Origin: Christiangramia salexigens
GTDB lineage: Bacteria; Bacteroidota; Bacteroidia; Flavobacteriales; Flavobacteriaceae
Reading direction: 5' to 3'
Length of the DNA: 64,000 nt
Assembly: GCF_001889005.1 (NCBI RefSeq)
Contig: NZ_CP018153.1
Location: 2,914,890-2,978,889 of the forward strand
The translations under genes were made by a program, and so were the position numbers. Shown in pieces: positions 46,439-55,765 of the stretch. Each line of letters begins with the position of its first letter. The stretch's first letter is position 1. Below the pieces are notes generated by a model. It was not told the origin of the DNA. It saw only the letters and a list, made by a program, of their open reading frames with translations, and searched no databases.

Positions 46439-46466
46439 AAAAAAAGCTCCATACAATGGAGCCTTA
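46439..46466 (-). terminator. Terminator of kdsA
   Basis: GGCTCCAT and ATGGAGC arms with a 3-base loop, then T7 on the minus strand. Confidence 0.8.
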
Positions 46467-46497
46467 GGTGATTCGTAAATTAATATTCTCTTAAACC

Positions 46498-47316
46498 TTA
46501 CAAAGAATTAACGGTTTTTCTGATGGCGGTAAGGTTGGTCAATAATTTTTTCAAATGTGCAAGATCGAGCATATTTGCTCCATCACTTTTGGCATTTGCC
46601 GGATCAAAATGAGTTTCAATAAATAAGCCGTCTACATTGTTCACTATACCTGCACGGGCTATGGTTTCGATCATGTCGGGACGACCACCGGTCACTCCAC
46701 TGCTTTGATTGGGCTGTTGAAGTGAATGTGTAACATCAAGTACAGTAGGAGCAAATTCTCTCATCGTTGGAATTCCTCTAAAATCCACAATTAAATCCTG
46801 ATAGCCGAACATGGTGCCTCGATCGGTAACCATTACCTGATCATTATTGCAATCGGTCACTTTGGTGACTGCATGTTGCATGCTTTCCGGACTCATAAAC
46901 TGTCCCTTTTTAAGGTTCACTACCTTGCCGGTTTCGGCTGCAGCGACCACCAGGTCGGTTTGTCTAACAAGGAATGCTGGTATTTGCAGAACATCTACAT
47001 ACTCTGCAGCCATACGAGCATCTTCAATTTCATGTATATCTGTAACGGTAGGAATATCGAAGGTTTCCGAAACCTTCCTAAGGATCTTTAATGCTTTTTC
47101 ATTTCCAATTCCTGTAAAACTATCAATTCGGCTTCTATTAGCTTTTTTGAAAGATCCTTTAAAGATGTATGGGATCTCAAGCTTATCTGTGATCTTAAGA
47201 ACTTTTTCGGCAATTCTAAGAGCCATATCTTCACCTTCTATGGCGCAAGGACCTGATAAAAGAAAGAAGTTATTGCTTTTTGTATGTTTTATCTTGGGTA
47301 TTTTATCCAGTTTCAT
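46498..47316 (-). CDS. kdsA: 3-deoxy-8-phosphooctulonate synthase (KDO-8-P synthase)
   Basis: 272 residues from ATG 47316. An in-frame TTG at 47325 would sit at the likely transcription start. Makes KDO-8-phosphate from arabinose 5-phosphate and PEP for lipopolysaccharide. Motifs: LLSGPCAIEGED, FKGSFKKANRSRIDSF, VTDIHEI, KGQFMSPESM, DRGTMFGYQDLIVDFRG and ETHFDPANAKSDGANML. A TATCTTTG box (47340-47333) with TTG 20 bases upstream precedes it. Confidence 0.97.
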   Translation of the reverse strand: MKLDKIPKIKHTKSNNFFLLSGPCAIEGEDMALRIAEKVLKITDKLEIPYIFKGSFKKANRSRIDSFTGIGNEKALKILRKVSETFDIPTVTDIHEIEDARMAAEYVDVLQIPAFLVRQTDLVVAAAETGKVVNLKKGQFMSPESMQHAVTKVTDCNNDQVMVTDRGTMFGYQDLIVDFRGIPTMREFAPTVLDVTHSLQQPNQSSGVTGGRPDMIETIARAGIVNNVDGLFIETHFDPANAKSDGANMLDLAHLKKLLTNLTAIRKTVNSL

Positions 47317-47332
47317 CGAGTTCAATTTGATA

Positions 47333-47363
47333 CAAAGATAATTGAATTAATGGCGCATCACAA
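47333..47363 (-). promoter_or_regulatory. kdsA promoter
   Basis: Minus-strand TTG (47363-47361), 20-base spacer, TATCTTTG (47340-47333); 16 bases to the ATG. Confidence 0.65.
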
Positions 47364-47443
47364 TCGCTTAATTTTAGCGATTATCGAATAGACGATTTAA
47401 TTTTATTGTAAATTAGAGTCTTACATACTTAAAGACCAAAAAG

Positions 47444-47929
47444 ATGAAGATCAGTGAATTTTTGATTCCCCAGCTTCAACAGGAAGTAGCCTTAACCGAA
47501 AAATTTCTTCAACGTATTCCAACGGATAAATTAGACTATAAACCTCATGAAAGATCCATGACGATAAGGCAAATTGCAAATCATCTTTCTGAAATTCCCG
47601 TATGGATTACGGGAACCATGGAGGCTGAATCATTGGATGTCGCCGGATATAAATCTCCCGATAATTCCACAGTTGAGGATATTATAAAAGAATTGAAGAA
47701 GAATACCACTGCTGCCGAGACCTCGCTGAAAAAATCAGATAAAGAATTTGAAAGATCATGGAAAATGATCAAGGATGGAGAGACCCTGTTCGAAATGCCT
47801 AAATTCAATGTATTGCAATCTATGGTGATGAATCAGTTTCCGCATCACAGGGCGCAACTGGGAGTTTATTTTAGATTGCTGGATATTTCCGTTCCTGCAA
47901 CCTATGGTCCTTCTGCAGATGAATCATAA
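47444..47929 (+). CDS. DinB-family metal-binding four-helix protein
   Basis: 161 residues. Four-helix bundle of the DinB/YfiT type: FLQRIPTDKLDYKPHERSMTIRQIANHLSEIP with the first metal His, a central helical pair, and MVMNQFPHHRAQLGVYFRLLDI near the end with the HHRAQ His ligands. Family members bind a divalent metal; many are thiol transferases using bacillithiol or mycothiol, which is not shown here. Ended by the terminator at 47930. Confidence 0.88.
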   Translation: MKISEFLIPQLQQEVALTEKFLQRIPTDKLDYKPHERSMTIRQIANHLSEIPVWITGTMEAESLDVAGYKSPDNSTVEDIIKELKKNTTAAETSLKKSDKEFERSWKMIKDGETLFEMPKFNVLQSMVMNQFPHHRAQLGVYFRLLDISVPATYGPSADES

Positions 47930-47957
47930 AAAAACCACCCTTTTGAGGTGGCTTTAA
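47930..47957 (+). terminator. Terminator after the DinB gene
   Basis: AACCACC and GGTGGCTTT arms with a 7-base loop; moderate strength. Confidence 0.65.
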
Positions 47958-47982
47958 TTTTTGGTTGTGGTTAGTTAACTTA

Positions 47983-48531
47983 TTAAAATATGCTGAATTC
48001 ACCGCAAGCTACAGGAATTGTGGCTACATAAGATCCATCATTATTGAGACCATGCAATACGATCACCCTTTTCTCTATATTAGCAAGCTCCTCCTTGGTT
48101 GGATTACCGTTTTCCCCTAATTTAAAGGTTCTTTCGTAACTTATATTTCCATTTTCATCTGCTGTTGGAAAATCGTCAAGGGGAAGTAACACCTCTCCAT
48201 AAAACGGAGCTCCTTCAGGAATGGTAATTATACCGTCTTCATCAGTATCTGCAGAAGCCGGAGGGCAGGTAGCATTTTTAGAGCTATCACTTAATCCATG
48301 AATGTGTTGTGGATGAGCCATATTTGGCTCCATGCCCTGAGCTTCAACTACTACAGATAGTACATTGTCGTTAATACTAATTGCAGCAGTTCCGCTTACT
48401 CCGGAATCATTTAATTGAGATAGCTGAGCAGAATAGGTGTCAAATTCTTCAACTTCAACATCATCATCGTCACTACAGCTGGTTAATCCTAGGAGGGCTA
48501 ATGAGAAAAATAATCCTTTAATAATTTTCAT
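47983..48531 (-). CDS. CHRD-like envelope lipoprotein
   Basis: 182 residues. Lipoprotein signal ending LTSC (Cys19) followed by an acidic Asp stretch, as in surface-exposed Bacteroidota lipoproteins. SAQLSQLNDSGVSGTAAISINDNVLSVVVEAQGM (positions 35-68), then AHPQHIHG and the late RVIVLHGLNND resemble the CHRD domain, a beta fold with conserved His residues that could bind metal. Function unknown. TAGTTTTG at 48561-48554 is the probable promoter box, 22 bases before the ATG. Confidence 0.65.
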   Translation of the reverse strand: MKIIKGLFFSLALLGLTSCSDDDDVEVEEFDTYSAQLSQLNDSGVSGTAAISINDNVLSVVVEAQGMEPNMAHPQHIHGLSDSSKNATCPPASADTDEDGIITIPEGAPFYGEVLLPLDDFPTADENGNISYERTFKLGENGNPTKEELANIEKRVIVLHGLNNDGSYVATIPVACGEFSIF

Positions 48532-48874
48532 AGTAATTTTTATTGGTTCGTGTCAAAACTAGAAAGCACGAAAAAGTTGCTCAAGAAAATTAAAATTGTT
48601 TAACAGACCTCTGCTTGGGTTTTTAACAGTAGACTTTTGCCTGTTTGAATGCAATAGGTTAAAGTTGAGGTGTATGGCAGTATTTATTGGGATTATGATC
48701 TGAAAAGACCTTAACCTTTTTTGGGTAATTTTAGAGTTTTAGTGAGTTAAGGACTATTTCTAAATTAGTGAAAGCATATTTTTATGTTGAAACTATATAA
48801 AAACGATTGATTTACAGTTATTTAAATATATTTTAAAACATCGATGGTTTCGCGAAAAATAGCTGTACATTTGC
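48532..48874. other. Intergenic region between two divergent genes
   Basis: About 340 bases of AT-rich sequence. It contains the lipoprotein promoter box (48561-48554, minus) and the typA box TACATTTG (48866-48873, plus). I see no open frame, RNA gene or long repeat in the rest. Confidence 0.5.
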
Positions 48875-48892
48875 AGCCTTAAAATTAAGGCT
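48866..48892 (+). promoter_or_regulatory. typA promoter box and 5'-UTR palindrome
   Basis: TACATTTG (48866-48873) followed at once by AGCCTTAA-AA-TTAAGGCT (48875-48892), a perfect 8-base inverted repeat that ends 2 bases before the typA ATG. In the mRNA it would form a hairpin next to the start codon. Confidence 0.5.
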
Positions 48893-48894
48893 AA

Positions 48895-50697
48895 ATGACA
48901 GCTATTAGAAATATCGCGATTATCGCACACGTTGACCACGGTAAAACTACCTTGGTTGATAAAATTATGCATCACTGTGAATTGTTCCGTGATAACGAAT
49001 CTACAGGTGAACTTATCCTGGATAATAATGATCTTGAAAGAGAGCGTGGAATTACTATTACTTCCAAAAACGTTTCTGTAACCTATAAGGATACAAAGGT
49101 TAATATTATTGATACTCCTGGTCACGCCGATTTTGGTGGCGAAGTAGAAAGAGTATTGAACATGGCCGATGGTGTATTACTATTGGTTGATGCCTTTGAA
49201 GGGCCTATGCCACAAACACGTTTCGTTCTTCAAAAAGCGATCGATCTTGGTCTTAAACCATGTGTGGTTGTAAATAAAGTAGATAAGGAAAACTGTACTC
49301 CGGAAGAAGTTCACGAAAAGGTATTTGACCTTATGTTCGAACTTGGAGCAGAAGAATGGCAGTTAGACTTCCCAACCGTTTATGGTTCGGCGAAGAATAA
49401 CTGGATGAGTGAAGACTGGAATAATCAGACTGAGAATATTGAGCCTTTGCTTGATATGGTTATTGAACATATTCCTGCTCCAAAGGTAGATTTGGAAGGA
49501 ACTCCACAAATGCTTATTACTTCATTAGACTTTTCTTCCTTTACGGGAAGGATCGCTATTGGGCGTCTTCAAAGAGGAACTCTGAAAGAAAATCAGCAGG
49601 TTTCTCTTGTTAAGAGAGATGGAAGCATCAAAAAAACAAGAATTAAAGAACTACATACCTTCGAAGGTCTTGGAAGAAGAAAGATCGAAGAAGTACAGGC
49701 AGGAGATATCTGTGCGATAGTTGGACTTGAAGGCTTTGAAATTGGAGACACTGTTGCCGATTTTGAAAACCCTGAAGGACTTAAGACTATCCGTATTGAT
49801 GAGCCTACTATGAGTATGCTTTTCACAATTAACGACTCACCATTCTTCGGTAAAGACGGAAAATTTGTGACATCAAGACATATCAAGGAGCGTTTGATGA
49901 AGGAGCTTGAGAAAAACCTTGCTCTTCGTGTAAACGAAACCGATAGTGCCGATAAATTTCTGGTTTACGGTCGTGGTGTACTTCACTTATCTGTTTTGAT
50001 TGAAACAATGAGACGTGAAGGTTACGAACTTCAGATTGGACAGCCACAGGTTATTATCAAGGAAATTGATGGAGTAAAATGTGAGCCGGTAGAAGAGCTT
50101 ACTATAGATCTTCCGGAAGATGTTTCAGGTAAAGCCGTGGAAATGGTGACCATGAGAAAAGGTGAAATGCTTAGCATGGAAGCCAAAGGTGAGCGTATGA
50201 ATATTCAGTTCCTTATTCCTTCAAGAGGAATTATCGGACTAAGAAACCAATTGCTTACTGCTACTGCTGGTGAAGCGATCATGGCTCACAGATATAAGGA
50301 ATACCAGCCGTTAAAAGGTGGAATTCCAGAAAGACAGAACGGTTCTTTGGTATCTATGGAAAAAGGAAAAGCAATTCCTTATTCTATTGATAAATTACAG
50401 GATAGAGGAAAGTTCTTCGTGGATCCGGGTGAGGATATTTATGAAGGTCAGGTAATTGGTGAGAACTCACGTCAGGATGATATGGTGGTAAATATTACCA
50501 AAACCAAAAAGCTTTCTAACGTACGTTCTTCTGGAGCAGATGATAAAGCTAAGATCGTACCTGCAATTAAATTTTCACTGGAAGAAGCTTTGGAATATAT
50601 TCAGAAAGATGAATATGTTGAGGTTACTCCAAATCACTTAAGGTTGAGAAAAGTTCTTCTAACCGAGAATGAGAGAAAAAGATCTAAGGCGATCTAA
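48895..50697 (+). CDS. typA: Translational GTPase TypA/BipA
   Basis: 600 residues, full length. P-loop [10 protein letters not shown] (11-20), [10 protein letters not shown] switch [15 protein letters not shown] (switch II), NKVDKE and an EF-G-like domain series follow; the C-terminal part with [18 protein letters not shown] and [18 protein letters not shown] is the BipA-specific domain. It binds 70S ribosomes and aids 50S assembly and growth in stress or cold. Single gene with a hairpin near its start codon and a terminator after it. Confidence 0.98.
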   Translation: MTAIRNIAIIAHVDHGKTTLVDKIMHHCELFRDNESTGELILDNNDLERERGITITSKNVSVTYKDTKVNIIDTPGHADFGGEVERVLNMADGVLLLVDAFEGPMPQTRFVLQKAIDLGLKPCVVVNKVDKENCTPEEVHEKVFDLMFELGAEEWQLDFPTVYGSAKNNWMSEDWNNQTENIEPLLDMVIEHIPAPKVDLEGTPQMLITSLDFSSFTGRIAIGRLQRGTLKENQQVSLVKRDGSIKKTRIKELHTFEGLGRRKIEEVQAGDICAIVGLEGFEIGDTVADFENPEGLKTIRIDEPTMSMLFTINDSPFFGKDGKFVTSRHIKERLMKELEKNLALRVNETDSADKFLVYGRGVLHLSVLIETMRREGYELQIGQPQVIIKEIDGVKCEPVEELTIDLPEDVSGKAVEMVTMRKGEMLSMEAKGERMNIQFLIPSRGIIGLRNQLLTATAGEAIMAHRYKEYQPLKGGIPERQNGSLVSMEKGKAIPYSIDKLQDRGKFFVDPGEDIYEGQVIGENSRQDDMVVNITKTKKLSNVRSSGADDKAKIVPAIKFSLEEALEYIQKDEYVEVTPNHLRLRKVLLTENERKRSKAI

Positions 50698-50717
50698 TTA
50701 AATATTATAGATTTGAG

Positions 50718-50745
50718 AAAGCCTGCCATTGGGCGGGCTTTTTTA
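50718..50745 (+). terminator. Terminator after typA
   Basis: AAGCCTGCC and GGCGGGCTT arms then a T6 run. Confidence 0.8.
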
Positions 50746-50768
50746 TGGATTATACTTAAATAAAAATT

Positions 50769-51017
50769 ATGACTGAATTTTTAGGAATATCTGTCACCGA
50801 ATGGATTGGATATTTAGCTTCTTTCTTTGTGTTGCTTTCTTTTTTAATGAGGAATATTGTCACCTTAAGATATGTGAACAGTGTGGGGTGCATTTTCTTT
50901 GTGGTCTATGGTTTCCTTCTGGATTCCTGGCCTATCATAATAACCAATCTTGCAATAGTAAGCGTGAACTTTTTTTACCTGTTCATTAATAAGCGGAAAC
51001 CGGAGACGGCGGCATAA
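50769..51017 (+). CDS. Small inner-membrane protein (YgjV-like)
   Basis: 82 residues with three hydrophobic helices (about 12-30, 33-52 and 54-73). The pattern EWIGYLASFFVLLSFLMRNIVTLRYVNSVGC and FFVVYGFLLDSWPIIITN matches the YgjV/Imp family of half-PQ-loop-type membrane proteins. Function unknown. Follows typA by 71 bases after a terminator. Confidence 0.75.
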   Translation: MTEFLGISVTEWIGYLASFFVLLSFLMRNIVTLRYVNSVGCIFFVVYGFLLDSWPIIITNLAIVSVNFFYLFINKRKPETAA

Positions 51018-51021
51018 GCTT

Positions 51022-51768
51022 CTAGCCGCTGTATTTATTTTTTGCCGCGATTGCGGCTCCCATAATGCCCGAATTGTTTCTAAGCTGAGCCGGGATGACC
51101 TTGGTGTCTACTTTTAAAAAATCTACGAATTTATCCCAGTCATTGGAGATTCCTCCACCAACTATGATTACATCGGGATTAAGGATCTTAAAGATATAGT
51201 TCAGAAAAATATTAAAGCGGTATCCCCAGTCCTTATAACTAAGATTATCAATGTCTTTAACCGAAGCGGCTGCCCATTCTTCTATTTTCTGAAATTCTTT
51301 ATAGGGAATCTGTCCGAGTTCGAAATTAGGAATGAGTTCTCCATGCAGGTAAGCTCCGCTGCCCAGGCCGGTTCCGGCGGTTATCATAAGTATAAAACCT
51401 TCTTCATTCCTGCCGGCGCCAAATTGTACTTCTGCAAGGCCCGCTGCATCTGCATCATTAATTACCGTAAAATTAAGGCCGGTAGTCTGCTCAAAAAGAA
51501 GATCTACATCTACGCCAAGCCAATCCCGGCTTAGATTTCCAGGATCTTTGCAAATACCTTTTTTAACTATAGTGGGGAAGCCACATCCAACCGCACCTTT
51601 AAAGTTGAATTTTTCTGCCATTTGCTTTACAGCGTCTGCGATTTCCTGAGGCTTTCTGGAAGAAGGAGTAGTGATCCTTAAGGTTTCGGTAAGTAGCTCA
51701 CCTGTTTCAGCATTGACAATTGCACCTTTTAAACTTGAACCGCCTATATCTATTCCTAATATTTCCAT
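51022..51768 (-). CDS. ROK-family sugar kinase, likely polyphosphate glucokinase
   Basis: 248 residues. EILGIDIGGSSLKGAIVN is the phosphate-binding start, NDADAAGLAEVQFGAG holds the catalytic Asp, MITAGTGLGSGAYL and IIVGGGISNDW complete the ATPase fold. The length and the GAVGCGFPTIVKKG segment fit polyphosphate-dependent glucokinases more than ATP-dependent glucokinases, but the phosphate donor is not proven. Cytosolic. Confidence 0.85.
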   Translation of the reverse strand: MEILGIDIGGSSLKGAIVNAETGELLTETLRITTPSSRKPQEIADAVKQMAEKFNFKGAVGCGFPTIVKKGICKDPGNLSRDWLGVDVDLLFEQTTGLNFTVINDADAAGLAEVQFGAGRNEEGFILMITAGTGLGSGAYLHGELIPNFELGQIPYKEFQKIEEWAAASVKDIDNLSYKDWGYRFNIFLNYIFKILNPDVIIVGGGISNDWDKFVDFLKVDTKVIPAQLRNNSGIMGAAIAAKNKYSG

Positions 51769-51873
51769 TGGTTTGTTTGAAGAAGCTACAAGTTATCAAA
51801 AATGAATTTCACCCCGAAAAGAATTTTGGGGATTATTGATAAGTCAATTTTCGAATAATCTAAAAACTAAGCT

Positions 51874-52557
51874 TTAAACAGATTTTTGAACTACTTCGAA
51901 TACCCGCTGGCCATCACATTTAAGAGTTTTAGAAGGATACTTCAGAAGTAAGGCGTAATCATGCGTAGCCATTAAGATCGTATTCCCGTTTTTACTTATC
52001 TCTTGCAAAACTTCCATTACTTCAACTGAAGTCTGAGGGTCCAGGTTTCCAGTAGGCTCATCTGCAAGAATAAGTTCAGGGTCATTTAAAAGCGCACGGG
52101 CAATGGCCACCCTCTGTTGCTCCCCTCCGGATAGTTGATAAGGATATTTGAAGCCTTTGGTCTTCATCCCAACTTTATCAAGCACTTCATCAATTTTGCT
52201 GTCCATAGCCTTTTTATCCTTCCAGCCGGTAGCCTTAAGCACAAATAACAGATTGTCTTTTATATTACGGTCTGTAAGCAATTTAAAATCCTGAAAAACA
52301 ACACCTAATTTTCTTCTTAGATATGGAATGTCTTTTTCCTTTAGGCTTCTTAGATTATAATCTACAATATGACCTTCACCTTCAGTAAGGGGTAAGTCCC
52401 CGTAGAGGGTCTTCATAAAACTACTTTTTCCGGTACCGGTTTTTCCTATCAGATAAACGAAATCCCCTTTGTTTACAGTGACATCTACTTCAGACAAGAT
52501 GAGGCTTTCACGCTGATAGATTGCGGCGTTTTTTAATTCCAGTACGGTTTGAGACAT
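51874..52557 (-). CDS. FtsE-type ABC transporter ATP-binding protein
   Basis: 227 residues, one ABC ATPase: Walker [11 protein letters not shown] (38-47), Q-loop FQDFKLL, signature [15 protein letters not shown], Walker [14 protein letters not shown], and the switch His in MATHDYALL. This is the FtsE/LolD subgroup. In Flavobacteria the FtsE homologue is often encoded away from FtsX, and no permease is adjacent here. It would drive FtsX in cell-wall hydrolase activation, but assignment to FtsE is by likeness. TATATTTG (52602-52595) is its probable promoter box. Confidence 0.88.
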   Translation of the reverse strand: MSQTVLELKNAAIYQRESLILSEVDVTVNKGDFVYLIGKTGTGKSSFMKTLYGDLPLTEGEGHIVDYNLRSLKEKDIPYLRRKLGVVFQDFKLLTDRNIKDNLLFVLKATGWKDKKAMDSKIDEVLDKVGMKTKGFKYPYQLSGGEQQRVAIARALLNDPELILADEPTGNLDPQTSVEVMEVLQEISKNGNTILMATHDYALLLKYPSKTLKCDGQRVFEVVQKSV

Positions 52558-52687
52558 GAATTATAAAGATTGATTTGAATTGTGAACTCGATTTCAAATA
52601 TACATTTTTCAAAAAACGCTTACATACTTTTTTTTGTATTAACATAATTATAGAACTTAATCAGCGTTATAGAATCAAGCTTTAAAT

Positions 52688-52695
52688 TATCTTTG
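52688..52695 (+). promoter_or_regulatory. Promoter -7 box of the TPR-barrel gene pair
   Basis: TATCTTTG, 23 bases before the ATG at 52719. Confidence 0.6.
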
Positions 52696-52718
52696 AATAC
52701 CAATCTAAAACGCAATAA

Positions 52719-55700
52719 ATGACACTGAACAAAGCTTTACTGCTAGTTGTTTTTATATCATTCTCATTTTCCGCAAATTGTCAGCAATCCGCTGCATACA
52801 CCCACGAGTTAGTCGACTTTAACCGTGCGCTGGAATTATACAATAATGAACAATATTTGGCTGCCCAGAACCTCTTTGATGAGGTGAAGGATAAATCCAA
52901 GGATGAAAAGATCCAGGGAGATGCTGCCTACTATATTGCCAATGCTGCCGTTAGGTTGAATCAACCCGGAGCCGACAGGTTAATGGAGAATTTTGTGACA
53001 CGCTATCCAACCAGTACAAAAACGAATTCTGCCTATTTGGATGTGGCCGATTATTATTTTCAAACCGGTAAATATGCACTTGCCAGAAGATGGTATGACC
53101 GAGTGGATGAAAAGGCTATGAGTCGTAACGACCGTGAACGTTTTTACTTCAATAATGGATATGCATATTTTAGAGCGAATCAAATGGATGAAGCTCAGAC
53201 CTATTTTAATAGAGTAAGGGACTCCAAAGAATTTGGCGCTCAGGCAAAGTATTATCTGGGATATATAGCCTATGAGGGAGACGATTATGAAGAGGCCAAC
53301 GAATATTTTGAAGAAGTAAAGGGAAATGACAGGTATTCTGAAGACTTATCCTACTTCCAGGCCGATATGAATTTTAAGCTTGGAAATTTTGAAAAGGCTA
53401 TTGAGCAGGGACTGGAAAATTTACCTAAATCCAATATGCAGGAAAGATCTCAGCTTAATAAGATCATTGGGGAGAGTTATTTTAATCTTGGAAAATATCA
53501 GGACGCTATTCCTTATTTAAAGGAATATAAAGGAATGCGAGGTAAATGGAATAATACCGATTATTACCAATTAGGTTATGCTTATTACAAGCAAGGTAAT
53601 TATGAAGATGCCATAAATGAATTCAATAAAATAGTGGATGGTAAGAATGCTATTGCTCAAAATGCATATTATCATTTGGCACAATCCTATCTGGAACTGG
53701 AACAAAAACAGCAGGCCTTAAATGCTTTTAAAAATGCCAGTGAAATGGAGTTCGATGCAAAGCTTCGCCAGGATGCCTTGCTAAACTATGCCAAGTTGAG
53801 TTACGAAATTGGTAATTCCTATGAAAGTCCTTCTAGAGTATTGATGACCTACCTGGAAACCTATCCAAACTCAGAGCATAAGGCCGAAATGGAAACTCTC
53901 CTTATAGATTCTTTTATTACCTCAAAAAATTATGAGGAAGCTATGAAGTTGCTTGAGAATAATAGAAATTTCAGCGACAAACAGGCTTACCAGAAAGTTG
54001 CCTACTTCTACGGGCTTGAGCTTTTTGAAGAAGGAGATTATTACGCTGCCATCGAAAATTTTGATAAGGCGCTTAAAGAGCCAAGGGATCAAAATATTAC
54101 TGCAAGAGCTACATTCTGGAAAGCTGAAAGCGAATACAATATTAACAGGATGGACGATGCTATCCTTGGTTATCGTGAGTTTAAAGGTATGAGCGCGGCT
54201 AAACAAACCGAAGAATATGCAGATTTGGATTATAACATCGGTTATGCCTATTTCAAGAAGAATGATTATTCGCAGGCAGTTAATTATTTTAAGTCTTATA
54301 CTACTAATCCTAATGCCGGGGTTGTAAGAAAAAATGATGCATTTTTAAGACTTGGAGACACCTACTATGTGACCAGTCAATATTGGCCGGCAATGGAAGC
54401 TTACCAAACCGCAATCAATAATGGCGTGAGTAATAGTGATTATGCGGCTTTTCAGAAGGCTATCAGTTATGGATTTGTGGAAAGGAACGATACTAAAATT
54501 GAAGAGCTGAACAGTTTTCTTAATAAATACTCACGTTCATCTTATCGTGATGATGCGATGTTTGAACTTGGGAATACTTATGTTGCCGGAAACAACACCA
54601 GTCAGGCGATCCAGTCATACAACAGATTGATCAGGGACGTGCCCCAAAGTGCACTTGTGCCAAAGGCTATGTTGAGACAAGGGCTTATCTATTACAATCA
54701 GAATGAAAGCAATAAGGCTTTGGAAAGATTGAAAAAGTTAGTAGCTGAATTCCCAAATACTCCCGAAGCCAGACAGGCGGTCTCAACTGCAAGAAACGTG
54801 TATGTTGATCTTGGCAGAACCGATGAATATGCAAGCTGGGTTAGAAACATCGATTTTGTTGAGGTGACAGATAGTGATCTTGATAATACCACTTATGAAG
54901 CGGCAGAAAATCAATATTTAAAGAACAATACGCAACAGGCTATCGCAAATTTTGAAAAGTATATTCAAAACTTTCCGAATGGAATACATGCGATCAATGC
55001 TAATTTTTACCTGGCTCAGTTATATTATAAAAACGGGAAGACCGAGAAATCCATTCCTAATTATCGTTTTGTGACATCTAAACCTAGAAACGAGTTTAGT
55101 GAACAGGCACTTGCACGTTTATCTCAAATCTATCTTGAGAAAAAGGATTACTCACAGGCACTTCCTTTACTGGAGAAACTTGAGAAAGAAGCTGATAACG
55201 ACCAGAATGTAGTATTTGCTCAGTCTAACCTGATGAAGTCGTACTATGAGACCGGGAATTTTGGTAAAGCTAATGAGTATGCAGAGAAGGTACTGGCAAA
55301 TTCAAGTTCAGAAAAAGAAGCCAGAAATGATGCCCGAATCATGGTTGCAAGAGCTGCTATAAAAGCGGGGAATAATGAAAAAGCCCGCTCGGCTTATAAG
55401 GAAGTTCAGAAGAGCGCAACAGGAGAACTTGGAGCAGAAGCACTTTATTACGACGCTTATTTTAAGCATAGAGATGGAAATTACGAAGCTTCAAATGCAG
55501 CTGTACAGATCCTTGCCAAGGATTTTGCAGGGTATAAACTTTGGGGAGCAAAAGGATTGGTCTTAATGGCGAAAAACTTTTATGCTCTAAAAGACGCTTA
55601 TCAGGCCACTTATATACTTGAAAATGTGATCAAGAACTTTGGTAAATATCCTGATGTTGTTCAGGAGGCCAAAGCTGAACTGGCAAAGATCAAAGCTCAG

Positions 55701-55739
55701 GAGGCTAAAACCAATTCTTCAGTAGAAACAAAAAACTAA
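52719..55739 (+). CDS. Large exported tetratricopeptide-repeat protein
   Basis: 1006 residues. Signal peptide 1-21 (ending SANCQ). The rest is almost wholly TPR-like helix pairs, for example YYIANAAVRLNQPGADRLMENFVTRYP, YYLGYIAYEGDDYEEANEYFEEV, YQLGYAYYKQGNYEDAINEFNKIV and FYLAQLYYKNGKTEKSIPNYRFV: I count well over twenty units. TPR superhelices are protein scaffolds; this one is probably periplasmic or on the inner face of the outer membrane. It is followed 26 bases later by a beta-barrel protein, so the two likely form a complex. Similar pairs occur in Flavobacteria; the function is unknown to me. Confidence 0.85.
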   Translation: MTLNKALLLVVFISFSFSANCQQSAAYTHELVDFNRALELYNNEQYLAAQNLFDEVKDKSKDEKIQGDAAYYIANAAVRLNQPGADRLMENFVTRYPTSTKTNSAYLDVADYYFQTGKYALARRWYDRVDEKAMSRNDRERFYFNNGYAYFRANQMDEAQTYFNRVRDSKEFGAQAKYYLGYIAYEGDDYEEANEYFEEVKGNDRYSEDLSYFQADMNFKLGNFEKAIEQGLENLPKSNMQERSQLNKIIGESYFNLGKYQDAIPYLKEYKGMRGKWNNTDYYQLGYAYYKQGNYEDAINEFNKIVDGKNAIAQNAYYHLAQSYLELEQKQQALNAFKNASEMEFDAKLRQDALLNYAKLSYEIGNSYESPSRVLMTYLETYPNSEHKAEMETLLIDSFITSKNYEEAMKLLENNRNFSDKQAYQKVAYFYGLELFEEGDYYAAIENFDKALKEPRDQNITARATFWKAESEYNINRMDDAILGYREFKGMSAAKQTEEYADLDYNIGYAYFKKNDYSQAVNYFKSYTTNPNAGVVRKNDAFLRLGDTYYVTSQYWPAMEAYQTAINNGVSNSDYAAFQKAISYGFVERNDTKIEELNSFLNKYSRSSYRDDAMFELGNTYVAGNNTSQAIQSYNRLIRDVPQSALVPKAMLRQGLIYYNQNESNKALERLKKLVAEFPNTPEARQAVSTARNVYVDLGRTDEYASWVRNIDFVEVTDSDLDNTTYEAAENQYLKNNTQQAIANFEKYIQNFPNGIHAINANFYLAQLYYKNGKTEKSIPNYRFVTSKPRNEFSEQALARLSQIYLEKKDYSQALPLLEKLEKEADNDQNVVFAQSNLMKSYYETGNFGKANEYAEKVLANSSSEKEARNDARIMVARAAIKAGNNEKARSAYKEVQKSATGELGAEALYYDAYFKHRDGNYEASNAAVQILAKDFAGYKLWGAKGLVLMAKNFYALKDAYQATYILENVIKNFGKYPDVVQEAKAELAKIKAQEAKTNSSVETKN

Positions 55740-55765
55740 ACTTAACCTAATAGAGTTAACGCTAT

